From Bicyclus anynana (taxonomy: Eukaryota; Arthropoda; Insecta; Lepidoptera; Nymphalidae), in the NCBI RefSeq assembly GCF_947172395.1, contig NC_069095.1, positions 5,828,001 to 5,892,000 on the forward strand: a DNA stretch of 64,000 nt, read 5' to 3'. The translations under genes and the position numbers were made by a program. Shown here in pieces: positions 1 through 11,304 of this stretch (position 1 is its first letter; each line of letters begins with the position of its first letter). The notes below the pieces were generated by a model that saw nothing but the letters and a program-made list of their open reading frames with translations, made no database searches and had not been told where the DNA came from.

Positions 1-34
<34 letters not shown>
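1..34 (+). repeat. (TGA)n microsatellite, probable RTE 3' tail
   Basis: The window opens inside a pure TGA run ending in TGATTC. Every other long TGA run here follows an RTE-type retrotransposon 3' end, so this is probably the tail of a copy lying mostly outside the window. That origin is inferred. Confidence 0.6.
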
Positions 35-35
<1 letters not shown>

Positions 36-309
36 CATGACATTAGTTAACATAATACAATATGGTTTAGTATTTTACAATTTTAAGTCAAAATAGCAAT
101 ACACAAATCATGCCCACATAGAATGCTGGCAAGATTACTGCTGACAATCAAGCTGAATTCTCCAAAATTGAGCCAGCTCTTCTGTTACTAGAATCATTTT
201 ATATTTAATCTGATACATATAATAATAATTACACAATAGACTGTGTTTTATAGTTGTTTTTTCAGTTTGAGCTGGGTAATATAAATTTATACTGGTAATT
301 ATGATTACT

Positions 310-388
310 AGGTTGGACATCAAGCGGGTTGCAGGGATCCGCTGGATGCTGGTGGCTCGAGGTCGACGTCCGTCGGCTGTTAATGATA

Positions 389-440
<52 letters not shown>
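310..440 (+). mobile_element. RTE-type retrotransposon 3' end with (TGA)n tail
   Basis: The stretch reads like the last codons of the reverse transcriptase ORF seen more fully at 26880-27245 (DIKRVAGIRWM) and then runs into about 20 TGA/ATG units. It is heavily 5'-truncated. Poly-Met or poly-Ile open frames through the tail are not genes. Confidence 0.7.
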
Positions 441-1620
441 GGATGATTAAGAGGAAAATCACAAACTACGTACCTAAGTACAGCAAAGAAAGGAAATTCT
501 ATGAAGGTTTTTAATAGAAAATCTAACTATTGAAATGAAACTAAAGTCCTTAGTAAAGTAAAGCAAAAAAGAAACGTAGTTACGCTGAAAAGCTGATACA
601 CAGCTAACAAGGTGACAAGAAAGATACGAGTATAATTCGAGCAGCTTTGATTGGTGTTCATTTGAATTTTCCTTCCTAAAAGGAAAATAAGGATGGGAAT
701 GTAAATTTTGGTAAAGTTTAGGTACTTTTCTTAATGTTTTAATATTAATTACTATTACATAATTTCTTTATTAGTTGATGAGTTAATAGTAATTTCTTTT
801 GATGTTAAGAGAGAGTCTATGTGAGTTGTATGTATGTGGATTGTAGTCTCAGACTAAATACATAAGGACTAGTATCGCACCCAAATTCACGAACAAAATT
901 TTCTGCCATTTTCTAAGGAAAACGAGCATAGATTTCATACATATCTTATACTAAACTAGCAGGTTTTGTTCGTTTTTTACACCATTTAACTACAAGAAGG
1001 TATTTTTACGGAGGTTTTTAACCGACGGACACGATTGTAAACTATATAACATCGATTCTATAGAGACAATGTTTATAATCGCATAAGATCGTTGATCATA
1101 TACTTTGACAGAAAAATAATGTCTTGCGAGGCAGGTCTTTATCTAATTAGTCTGAGATTGTAGTAGATTTATGGTGCAAGGTGATCGCTGCATTTCAAAT
1201 TCCAAATATGGCTCGAAAAATAAAATTAATGGATTCTACGTAGCACGTAACTCTAAATCGCTTAACAATACGTCCATGTCGATAGAGACGCAACTTGCTA
1301 TGGCCGAAGGCTACCATTAGAAATAATTCAGAAAATCCTAAATTGATTCGAGCTGGGAAACTAACCTAGGACCTCTTCACCAAAGCAAAGCAAACCCGAC
1401 TACGCCTGAGAGATCTTTGAAAAGTATATGCGTGAAATTACATATAATTTAGTTACATCCGCTTCAACAAAGTTCGCAAAACTCACGGTACGTAGGTAAC
1501 AGTAACATAAAATTAAATTAGGTGCTAAAATGTTGGAATACGCGTGTGTACATAGCGTAGGTAATCTGGTGCGAAAAGGCGCGCCGGCAGTAGAGAGAGG
1601 GCGCATTGCAATGCAGGGCT

Positions 1621-1910
1621 GCCTTTAATTTTGAAAATAAAGCTTACATTAAAAAACACAAAATAATTAATAAAATAAAATCAGTAATACGTGCAAAACA
1701 GGCAGACTTATCGCTAGAAAGCGATGTCTAACCACCAGGGAACCTAACAGAGCTCTAAATTAGTAGCCTTTTATTTTGAAAATAAAGCCTACATTAAAAA
1801 ACACAAAATAATTAATGAAATAAAATCTCTAATACGTGCAAAACAGGCAGTCTTATCGTTAAATGCGATGTCTAACCACCAGGGAACATAACAGACTTCT
1901 AAATTACAAG
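1621..1910. repeat. Tandem duplication, period 145 bp, two copies
   Basis: The phrase TTGAAAATAAAGC occurs at 1631 and again at 1776. The following 130 bases match closely, including AATACGTGCAAAACAGGCAG and ATGTCTAACCACCAGGGAAC in both copies. Scattered substitutions show that the duplication is not brand new. No coding potential is seen. Confidence 0.85.
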
Positions 1911-2097
1911 CAAAATTGAGAAAAGGGAAAAAAGGCCTACCCTTTCCACCCGGCGATTTACTTAGGTATATGTAAAAAAATCTTGATAGGTAATTCTACT
2001 TTTACAACTTACTACTTTAATAACTTACTACAAATAACTTTTAATTCATCTAAAGATGGACAAGGGGGACAAGCTAAGATCGTTGACCATACAGCCT

Positions 2098-2192
2098 GAG
2101 TTAAGAAAATTCTCTGCCTGAGAGAATTAAGAAAATTCTCTGGAATGCAGGTTTCCTCACGATGTTTTTCCTTCATTTTTTGAGACATCAGT
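2098..2192 (-). mobile_element. SINE family B fragment
   Basis: Contains AGAGAATTAAGAAAATTCTC and GCAGGTTTCCTCACGATG, the central body of the SINE that is more complete at 6471-6757 and 57555-57865. The AGAGAATTAAGAAAATTCTC phrase is partly duplicated. Confidence 0.65.
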
Positions 2193-2279
2193 AGGTATAT
2201 CTATAGTCATGGTAAATTCTACTTAATAATTTAAATTCTGTTGTTGCTGATGATTAGCAAAATTCTCGTTTCTTATTTT

Positions 2280-2850
2280 CTTTGTTTTGAGAAGGTTTGT
2301 CTGTAGTGCGAGCGTTGGCAGCCCTGGCACCGCGGCAGTGGACAGGTGTGCCGTGGGGGGTGCGCATGGGGTTGCGAGGGGCGGGGGGAGCGGCGGCGGC
2401 GCCCGCGCAGCTCGCGTGGCCCACTCGCCTGAGTCACGCGCGCTCCGTAATGCTTGCATAATAATAATGACGGATGCCGATCGCGTGGCGGCGGCTTTGA
2501 TCTGCGGCGCGTTTGATGTCGCCGCCGGAGCCGGTCCCGCTGCCCCTGCCTCACAAACGAGCCGCCCGCCTCTTACCTTTATTCGGTCCGACGCCGCGCG
2601 ACGAGCCGGCCCTTCGCCCTCGCTCTAAATAGAGGCTTTATTTTGTAAACAGGGTACGGCTACCGCGTTTGGCGGCGGTGTACTGTGTAGCTCACCACCA
2701 GTCTGAGTCTGCCAGTTGCCAGTGCCAGTGCCACTGTAACCGTCGGCAGGATGGGGTGTGCGCGCGCCGAACGTTCGCCGCGATGACTGCGCGCGGACGC
2801 TGCCGCTGCCACTGGCTCACATGGACCCTCTGTGTACGTCATTTGTTTAC
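2280..2850 (+). promoter_or_regulatory. GC-rich promoter / 5' UTR region of Notum
   Basis: This interval is far richer in G, C and CpG than its AT-rich surroundings and ends at the proposed first coding exon of Notum (2783-2833). Open frames of 60-113 codons occur on both strands here, but they are low-complexity Ala/Arg/Gly/Pro strings expected from GC-rich DNA. I read it as a CpG-rich promoter and 5' untranslated exon. The exact transcription start cannot be read from the sequence. Confidence 0.55.
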
Positions 2851-5800
2851 TCTGTGATGCGTCGCCGCTCGTCAGGTGTTCGCTGGTGACGAGTGTGTTT
2901 GTTGTTGTTTTGGGCAAACACTTTGCACTTGTGCAAGACAAGACCGATAGTTCGTAACGAAAACAGTGTAGATCGCGCGCGCTGCTTGAAGTGCTGATGT
3001 TGCGTTTAAAGTTCTAGTTAAGCTTTTTGTAATAAAGCTCGTCGATGGATAAACGCTATGCTTACTCCTGTCTTGTGTTTCTGTCTGAAGAGTATGGATG
3101 CCGGTGAATTGGCACATGAGGCTTTTCACCTATACGTTGTTTGTTGGGCACAGTGTTTCGAATGTTGCTCTGTTAGATAGGCGAAGGCTTTCCACTTTAC
3201 AATTTGTTCTATCAACTAGGTAGTATAAAAATAATCGTAACTTTGGGGGTCTATTATAAAGCCCGCGTAGCACGTCTCGTAATAAACCTAGATAGGTTAA
3301 ATTTGGATAAATCATTAATCAGAGTTTTCTAAAAGAATAGCAGGGATGATCCAGCTTAACGAAATAGCATAGTGGTTATAATTAAATTACCAAATGCGCT
3401 CAACTAGTAATTGAATCTGGGACTTGTTTGTAAAACTCACCTCTGCGTCATCGAAATTGCTGATAAGATAAATATATTTACGCTTTAATTTAATATTCCT
3501 AATTTCTTATCCTAATTATAATAATTAGTACTTAGGCAGATTTCCATTCCAATGTTTTGCATAAAAGTGACCGAATCAAGTTACTGTATCACATTTATTT
3601 ATTTATTTTTATATATCAGTACCTACCTACTTAATTTTTATTTTTCGGGTTTGGTCCAATTGTTAAGTTTTTTGCGTCAAAGATCGTTGTCTAAATTCGT
3701 TGTTTAGCGATAAGTTACAATAACTCAAAAAATAATAAAAGTCAGGTACCTACCTAGGTAAATACTTCACAAATCTGCAAAGTTTGTACAACTGTTTTTC
3801 AATTCAGTCAGAATGACATTTTTTTTTAAATGTGGTGGTTTTGGGAGGTAGCAGGTTTCAGGGGTCGAGACTCAAGAACGTCAATCCAAATGTAAAGCGG
3901 GTAATAATTATAATGATAAATCATGTCCCCAGTCGTTAGCTCAGTGTAATTAGGTATTTTATCCCCAATCTGCGGAATAGTTCCTAGTGGGCTGAATTTT
4001 TGTATACATGATATCGTGCCGACTGAAAATGTTATAAAAGTCAAAAGGTCACGAAAATCAGTTTTTCTCAAATATTTTACGATTAACAATTTTTATAATG
4101 ACTTCTTCATTACAACGCCGAGATAAAGATGTATACAAAAATTCAGCCTAAGTAATTATTCCGCAGATAAATTCCGCTAATTCTACTGGTTTACGTCAGT
4201 CACTAAAGATCATTGGAAACGATCCAAATTGTTTGACAAACTTGTTAGTCAAACATGATTGTTTGCCAAACACTTCAATAATCAAAGCCCCAAATTATGA
4301 CATTGTTTGACATTAGCACGCTCGATGTGACTAAAAATTTGATCGTACCCAAAGCGCTTTAGCTTCTTAAAATTCAGTTAATAGTTAATATAAGTTAATG
4401 GTGTTGTGTTATCGATGGGTTGCCACTAAGCTATTCGTAAGTGACATGATTTCTCATACCATGCCAAAATAATATATAAAAAATACTTTTTCCCTTGAAT
4501 TATTAAGGGTCTGTACCTTTGTTTCTTGATCTTCTAAAAGCTCCATTGTCATAGTACATACTTGCCTAGCTTACCATAGCCTACCTACCCTATGGCAGGA
4601 TGTCAAGGATGACAGACTTTCAGCTTTTATTAAATGAAGGTCAGGTCATATAGGCGCATGATCTTTGAAGGACTTTATAAATTCCTTTCTTTGTCTTGTC
4701 TATTTCCATTATGCAAATCTGATAAGATTTCAGCTATATCGGCGTGATTGAGTTTGAACATTATTATCGGAAGTAGGATTAGACCGGGATGATTAAAATC
4801 AGAGGTACATTTGTATCTGTTTACCTGTTAACTACAATACCAGAATCTGTACTTCCCATATTGATTACTATGGGTCTATCTACCTTTTGGAAATTCAGCA
4901 ATATTTCATTATCCTACAATCGGCCCACATTCACCGTTTGAAGCGTGTGATATTTAATAATTTAAGCGATTTAGCCTTCCGGTACGATGTCGTGTAGAAA
5001 CCGAATAGGGTGTGTATTTTCATCCTCCTCCTAACAAGTTAGCCCGCTTCCATCTTAGATTGCATCATCACTTAACATCAGGTGATATTGTAGTCAAGCT
5101 ACTTTGTAAAGAATAAAAAAAATAAAACATCACTAAACACGGTTGGGTTCCATACTAATGAATGAACAGGCGTCTACAATAGGTATAAGTCTGTAATTAT
5201 AATATTTCATTCTAACATGGCATTTTGCATTTTAAATTAAGACTAGCATGCTAATTAGCATTGCTATCGCAAATTATACTGTTTTATCGTTGTTTAAGTA
5301 TTTTGTTTACATAATAAATTATGTAACGAAGATACTTTATACACGTGTAAATTGTAATAAACATTAAACAAAACAACCGTGTGCTAAATCAAATACGCTT
5401 AAAATTTTTTTTTAATTTATTTTGCTATTCTCCGTTATGTTGCGTCTAAGAGTCTCTGATGCATAGATATTCTTTACTAGCTGACGCCGCGCGGTTTCAC
5501 CCGCGTGGTTCCCGTACCCGCAGAAATACGGGGATAATATATAGGCTATACCTAACCTTCCTCGATAAATAGGCTATCTAACACTGAAAGAATTTTTCAA
5601 ATCGGACCAGTAGTTCTTGAGATTAGCGCGTTTAATCAAACAAACAAACAAACAAACTCTTCAGCTTTATAATATTAGTATAGATTTTATAAAAGCTGAA
5701 ACTTAGGCAGCTTTTTTACTATACCATAAGTTAAAAAACTTACTAGCTCTCAAATCCATAAATCAATACCTATCCTTTTCTGCCCAATACGGAGGGAGTT

Positions 5801-8800
5801 CTAGTCTTGCAGTGGGCCATTCAAATCGGCTGATAATAATCTATACTTATAATAAATCTGTAGAGAGATCAATTCTGTAGGTACATGAAATATATTTCCA
5901 AAATAACTATCAGGGGGTGATTAGTGATCGATACTGATGCCAAAAATGGAATCAGTAAACTGTTTGTCTGTCTGTCTGTCTGTACGTTCGCTATAGAAAC
6001 AAAAACTACTCAATGGATTTTAATGAAACTTGATACAATTATTTTTCACACTCCTGGGTAGGTTATAGTATACTTTTCATCACGCTAAGATCAATAGGAG
6101 CAGAGCAGTGAAGGGAAATGTTGGGAAAACGAGACAAGTTACTCGATTTTTACAGCGATAAAGGCTGGATTAAAGAGGTCTAAGGGCGGACGAAGTCGCG
6201 GGCGTCCGCTAGTAATGAATAAGCTTATACTCAATGCCGTGATCGGAGTATCAAAGACGATGCCTTAGAGAGACGTTTAAACAGTCTATACTCCTTCTGC
6301 CTTCGGACCATCAGGCGATGCTTCTACACTCGCCTAAACCCTGAGGTCGCCGCTGAGATCCCATTAAGGAGCCTAAGTCCCTTACACAAAAAAAAGCTTT
6401 ACAATCGCCTAGTGTATTGGTCCTGTCCATCTCTGTGAAATATGGAGGGAGTTCTAATCTTGCAGTCATCATTAACAACCCATATTCGGCTCACTATTGA
6501 GCACGAGTCGCCTGTTAAAATGAGAGGGGATGCCTTAGTCCACGCTGGCACAATGCGGATTGGCAGAATTTTCTTAATTCTCTATTAAGAAAATTCTCAG
6601 TTATGCAGGTTTCCTCACGATGTTTTTCCTTCACCGTTTGAGACAAGATATATTTAATTTCTTAAAATGCACATAACTGAGAAGTTGGAGGTGCATGTTC
6701 CGGATCGGATTCGGACCTACGAAGGCAGAGGTCATATCCACTGGGCTATCACGTCTCTTAACCTTGCAGTGGGCCATTCAAATCGGCTGATAATGATGAT
6801 GATGATGATATTTATAAACGTAAATATAATTTTAGGTACTGATTGCGGCCTGTAAAGGTGCAGCCCCACCAGACAGCCTGAGACTTGTGTGGCTGTCCAA
6901 CACAACACTCACGTGCAACGATGGGTCGCCAGCGGGGTACGTAGCACACCCTAGCTTTACGGCTAAATAATGTATTCAGGTTAATGTATTAGTTAAGCAA
7001 TGTGGTCCCAAGCCGATAAACGGGTAAAGCCGATAAAGGGCTTGATGTTTTATTCAAATAGGCTTTCGCAAGGTACTCTGATCTATAAGATAACAATCAG
7101 TAACGATCTCACAACCGAAATACAGCTTTTACTGACTTTATTTTTGTGCTATACAGAGTACCGTTATAAAATTCACTCAGCAATATCGAGTGCTCGTTAT
7201 TCAATAGTGTATTTGCTAACTGAATTGAACGTGGTACGTCATTTTGGAGTAGTTTACTCGACTTAAATGCACATAACCCGTTGTTATCTTGTTAAGTAAC
7301 GGATTATGAGATTTCGGCCATGTCAGGATAATGCTTAACTGTTAAAATAAGAGGTGGGAAGTCTATATTGTTTCACTAGTGTGCCTCTACGTTCTCCTTC
7401 GCATGACTTGTATGATGTATCCATTCATGTTGGATAACCGTATTTATCGTATCGTAGATATCCGTGTATTTAATTATTAATACCGTGGCATCTGACATCA
7501 GGTACTGGAGAAATAAAGAGTAGAGTTGTCAGTTGTGTTTATGAGCAAACAATTGAGTACTAAAATATGTTATGGCTAATCTGGAATTGGTATTGGCTAT
7601 TCTATGAAATCAAGCAGAAAGACAAAGGGGGTCAGGCTAGGCCTAAAGTTTTTGGATTAAAAATGTGATTGTTTATCTTTCAGGTATTACATACGCCGCG
7701 GTAGCAACAACCACCATTGGGTGGTCTATTTGGAAGGCGGTGGCTACTGCTGGGATGAGGCTTCGTGTGCAGCGCGCTGGCGGCGGCGACCCAGCCTCAT
7801 GTCTTCGACGAGATGGCCGCGAGCTCGCAGGGCGCCGGCTTTGCTCTCCGCTGACCCACAGGCGAATCCGATCTGGCACGCCTCGAATCATGTCTTACTG
7901 CCATACTGTTCAAGCGATATGTGGGCCGGTACACGCATATATCGACACTCCCCTTCCAATAGCAGCTTTAGTTTTGCAGGCCGTTTTATTGTCCGGTCGG
8001 TCCTCGATGAACTTTTGAAAATTGGACTTGCCGGACGTCTATTGCTGGTTGGGTCGAGTGCCGGTGGAACCGGTGTTATGCTTCACGTGGATGCTGCAAG
8101 GCGAAGTCTTCGTCCGTATGGTGTACGCGTGGCCGCTATTGCAGACTCCGGTTGGTTTTTGGATCGACCACCAAGAGCGAGACGTGCATCTTCTGCCGAC
8201 GCCATAGCCAGACTGGGCCATTCTTTGTGGTCAGGGTCTCCACCAAATTCCTGTGTCCGAGAGTACCGCGACAAACCTTGGCTATGTTACTTCGGGTATC
8301 GCTTATACCCGCACATTCGGACACCGTTGTTTGTTTTTCAATACCTTTTTGATTCGGCGCAATTGACAGCGGAAGGAGTTCGGGCGCCACGGACTAGAGC
8401 GCAATGGGATGCAGTTCACGAGACGGGGTCAGCGATTCGAGCGAGTTTGAAACGTGTGAAATTCGCTTTTGCGCCGGCGTGTATCGCTCACGGTGCGCTC
8501 GCTCGGCCTGAGTGGTTGGCGATTAACGTGTCAGGTGTGTCGTTACCTAGAGCTATCTCGTGTTGGGAGCGGCGGTTCAGTAATGGGAGTAGACGAGTGC
8601 GAGCGCGGTGTGCTCCGCGAAGACTGATAGAGCGCTGTTCATGGCCTCAGTGTAATGGATCGTGTCCTCGGCTGCGGGATCCTCGGACCGGGGAGGAAGT
8701 GGCGCTCGCTGCGTTGCTGCAGAGCTTCGGGTTGGACGTGCGCGGCGCCGCAGCAGCTATGGGACTCGATGCGCGGGCGCTGTCTCGTATGAGTCGCGCT

Positions 8801-8833
8801 GAGCTGCTGCCTCTATTGGCACCGCACACGTGA
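2783..8833 (+). CDS. Notum: Notum, palmitoleoyl-protein carboxylesterase (3 coding exons)
   Basis: Coding exons 2783-2833, 6836-6936, 7684-8833 join in frame to 433 aa. Notum is a secreted alpha/beta-hydrolase that removes the palmitoleate lipid from Wnt proteins and so shuts off Wnt signalling outside the cell. Exon 1 plus the start of exon 2 give a signal peptide: basic start MTARGRCRCH, then hydrophobic WLTWTLCVLIAAC, split by intron 1. Exon 2 holds TCNDGSPAG, the family signature before the hydrolase fold; exon 3 holds YLEGGGYCWD (oxyanion-hole region), GSSAGG with the nucleophile Ser at about 176, FDSAQL with Asp about 274, and CIAHG with His about 320. The first in-frame ATG at 2783 has a strong GTACGT donor behind it. 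Length is shorter than fly Notum and close to the vertebrate protein. A second in-frame acceptor for exon 2 lies at 6863, but only 6835 keeps the signal peptide whole. Exon 1 is the least certain part. Confidence 0.88.
3968..4168. mobile_element. MITE-like inverted-repeat element (about 200 bp)
   Basis: The left end ATCTGCGGAATAGTT and GGCTGAATTTTTGTATAC (3968-4006) recur inverted at 4131-4168, giving near-matching 38-base terminal inverted repeats. The middle has no coding capacity. It lies in Notum intron 1. The superfamily is unknown and I could not define a clear target-site duplication. Confidence 0.65.
4964..5128 (+). mobile_element. SINE family A, 5'-truncated
   Basis: Matches the 3' half of the tRNA-derived SINE that is complete at 12226-12556 and 58708-59032: GCGATTTAGC, CGGTACGATGTCGTGTAGAA, CCTCCTAACAAGTTAGCCCG, then GTAAAGAATAAA and an A-rich end. 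Confidence 0.85.
5479..5683 (+). repeat. Dispersed LINE-like repeat (family E)
   Basis: Begins CTAGCTGACGCCGCGCGGTT and ends with (CAAA)n, CTCTTCAGCTTT and ATATTAGTATAGAT. The same sequence recurs many times in the window with the same ends. It is typical of lepidopteran genomes. It probably derives from a non-LTR element 3' end, but the family assignment is not settled by what I can see. Confidence 0.7.
5847..6215 (+). repeat. Dispersed repeat (family F)
   Basis: Starts ATCTATACTTATAATAAATC and ends GCGGGCGTCCGCTAGTA. A near-complete second copy lies at 43570-43931, sharing internal phrases such as AATAACTATCAGGGGGTGAT and the GTCTGTCTGTCTG run. It is non-coding and lies in Notum intron 1. 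Confidence 0.75.
6471..6757 (-). mobile_element. SINE family B
   Basis: Read on the minus strand this has a tRNA-like head with an A-box-like segment (GATAGCCCAGTGGATATGAC) and the body phrases CGTGAGGAAACCTGCATA and AGTCCACCACGCTGG variants. Directly downstream (6760-6810) is a piece resembling an RTE 3' end with a short GAT run, which ends about 27 bases before Notum exon 2. Confidence 0.75.
6938..7683 (+). other. Notum intron 2
   Basis: The 747-base intron runs from the donor GTACGTAG (6937) to the acceptor TTTATCTTTCAG (7683). I see no repeat family or exon in it beyond short unremarkable open frames. Confidence 0.6.
7684..8833 (+). CDS. Notum: Notum catalytic exon (terminal exon)
   Basis: Acceptor TTTATCTTTCAG precedes a single 1150-base exon that ends at TGA 8831-8833. 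It encodes all three catalytic residues and the family's Cys-rich C-terminal part (CSWPQCNGSCPRL). It starts with one base that completes the Gly of SPAG from exon 2. The C-terminal half is rich in Arg and Ala and unusually GC-rich for this window, as is exon 1. It contains no frameshift or premature stop. Confidence 0.93.
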
Positions 8834-10076
8834 TATAATGACTGTTTTGTGTTTTGTGCTTTATGCACAGCTAATCTACCTCGTTTGTTACAAGTACAAT
8901 TATTTTTAATGTTTAGTTATTATTTATTGTAATAGATAACAAGTAATATAAGAAAATATTTTAAGACATTCTCTTTTGTTTCATTATATGTTATGGTTTA
9001 TTCAGGTATTCGGTTCAACAAAGGTCCAATAATCAAAGTTGTTTCTACTATTTTGAGTTCCAAGTAATTTATCGAACTATTATGAAACTTTCTTATGATG
9101 TTGGTCACTAGACTGACACGTAGACACGTAGATGTTCCGGAATTAGTATCTACAAACATTTTAAAATGCTAAGAAAAGCTTGTAAGATTTTAAAATAAAA
9201 GTATTTATTTTGTATGTTTATTTTTGGCTTCATTATATAAATTGTTTCTTACCAAGTAAAGATGGACTAGTTCACTCTTAACAATGGGGATGATGACTAG
9301 GTTTGAATATATTGATTTTTATGATACATTCGGGTAAATAGTGTCAATGTTAACTAATTTATACATAAAAAGCAAAGATTGTCTGGATATTTGCAAAATA
9401 AATGAGATTATAAAATTTCAAAAACTATTAAATTTTTTTTATCGTAATTAGATGAAAATTTATACAGTTTTAGCTTCCTTACATTAAATATGACATTTTT
9501 TAATATATGAACTGTAAAGATAAACGCACAAATAACAAAGATATTAGTAATTTTGTTTGAACTCGCATACAAATCTAACGATCATTACATTGCCTATGAC
9601 GTCATTTTTTCGAGCCATTTTGTACGGGGCGTTTTTCAGGGATCCGCGGCAGCGCCGCAAATCTGACTCTTTAAATCCCTGTAGCTCCGAAAGTAATGAT
9701 CTCAGATACCCTGTTCCTTTTACAAAATTGCTTTACTATTAGTTCCTTTTACAAAATTGCTTTACTCTTAATTTATATACAATTTAAAAAACTGTCATCA
9801 TCCCTATTAGGGTGTATTTATAATTTATCTCACTACATTGTTATAGCCGGAATATCTTACATTAAAACATCAGGCAGTGTTAAAGCATGTACCGAGAGTG
9901 TCCGATCAGTGACAATAAATTCCTCAATTTGTATGGAATCATCAAAGCTTTTTAGAACGGTTTCGGTGGTACTTTGTAAGTGGAAGTCCTGAAGAGCGAC
10001 GACCATAGAACTGCAGTTGAGCGCGATGAGACTTAACAACTATTCCGCCACTTCGGAAACGTATTCCGCTGTTTCG
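8834..10076. other. Convergent intergenic region / 3' UTRs of Notum and the PI-PLC X gene
   Basis: A plus-strand polyadenylation hexamer AATAAA lies at 9194-9199, 361 bases after the Notum stop. On the minus strand AATAAA is read at 9204-9209. The two transcripts may therefore overlap at their 3' ends; this is inference from signal positions only. The phrase TTCCTTTTACAAAATTGCTTTACT is directly repeated at 9714 and 9741. No repeat-family member was recognised here. Confidence 0.45.
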
Positions 10077-10877
10077 TCATAACCGATTGGATCTTTCCAC
10101 GCTGAGCGCTATCGAGACGTCCGTGACATCGCTTCCAAGGAAGAAGTCCGTAGAAACAATGTTGGCGTTATTCCGCCAACGAGTTTTAAGGCGGGCTGTG
10201 ACATTCCTATTCACAGCATCGGCGTTTTCTCTCAGTGAGCCTCTAACAAGTAGGATGTCTAAAACTGTTGGAGTTGTTTGTGCCATGGCTGAGAATAAAG
10301 GCGAACGAGCAGTAGGCAGCGGTGATCGGTCGATCATGGTGTCCAGGAAACGGAAGAGTTCTGTAGGGCTATTGGTGTTTGCCCAGAGATGAGGTAAAAT
10401 CGGCCACAGCCATCTATTCCCTGTAACAGATTAATAGTTTAGTAAAGTAAAAGTATTACTGAAATAACATCTGCTGACGCTTTGAAGATATTTTTTAGTC
10501 TAAGGAGGACAATGATAGCGAGGCCAGTCCACAAACTCCAAGTCTTTCAGCGTGCTATGGACAGAGATGCTTGGAATCTCTTTGAGGGATAAAATCCGGA
10601 GCGAAATGATTCGCCAAAGAACAAAGTAAACGACATACTTGTAGCTCTCAGGGCTAGTGCATTGAAGTGGCAGTTGGCTTAACATCTCTGTCGGACGACC
10701 GATGGTTGTTGGTATCGTAAAGACCGTGGAAACCGCGTCTCGGTAAACGGAGTGTGAGACGCCTCTGTGGAGCAATGATCTCCGGAAGGTCAGGCATCGA
10801 TTGGATGGAAAAAGCCAAAAATAGAGCGGGCTGGCACTGTTCAAAAGAAGTCCATGTCAAGCAGTGGATGCATAATG

Positions 10878-10935
<58 letters not shown>

Positions 10936-11227
10936 CTTTTTTTATTCTTTACAAGTTTGCCCTTGACTACAATATCACCTGATGGTAAGTGATGATGCAG
11001 TCTAAGATGGAAGCGGGCTAACTTGTTAGGAGGAGGATGAAAATCCACACCCCTTTCGGTATCTACACGGCATCGTACCGGAACGCTAAATCGCTTGGCG
11101 GTACGTCTTTGCCGGTAGGGTGGTAACTAGCCACGGCCGAAGCCTCCCACCAGTCAGACCTGGACAAATTAAGAAAATCTCAATCTGCCCAGCCGGGGAT
11201 CGAACCCAGGACCTCAGTCTTGTAAAA

Positions 11228-11304
<77 letters not shown>

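Larger units (their letters stand above)
1..2280. other. Intergenic, repeat-rich, no gene seen
   Basis: Apart from the RTE pieces at 1-34 and 310-440, the tandem duplication at 1621-1910 and a SINE fragment at 2098-2192, I see no exon-like reading frame with plausible splice sites. The stretch 1260-1380 has weak resemblance to a decayed SINE (phrases like GGCCGAAGGCT and CCTAGGACCTC), too degraded to call separately. Confidence 0.5.

Noticed and set aside
2287..2628. 113-codon open frame rich in Ala and Gly
   Set aside because: GC-rich promoter DNA, low complexity, and overlapping frames on both strands; no signal peptide or domain.
7673..8390. Antisense open frames over Notum
   Set aside because: Shadow frames of a GC-rich exon with intact catalytic motifs on the plus strand.
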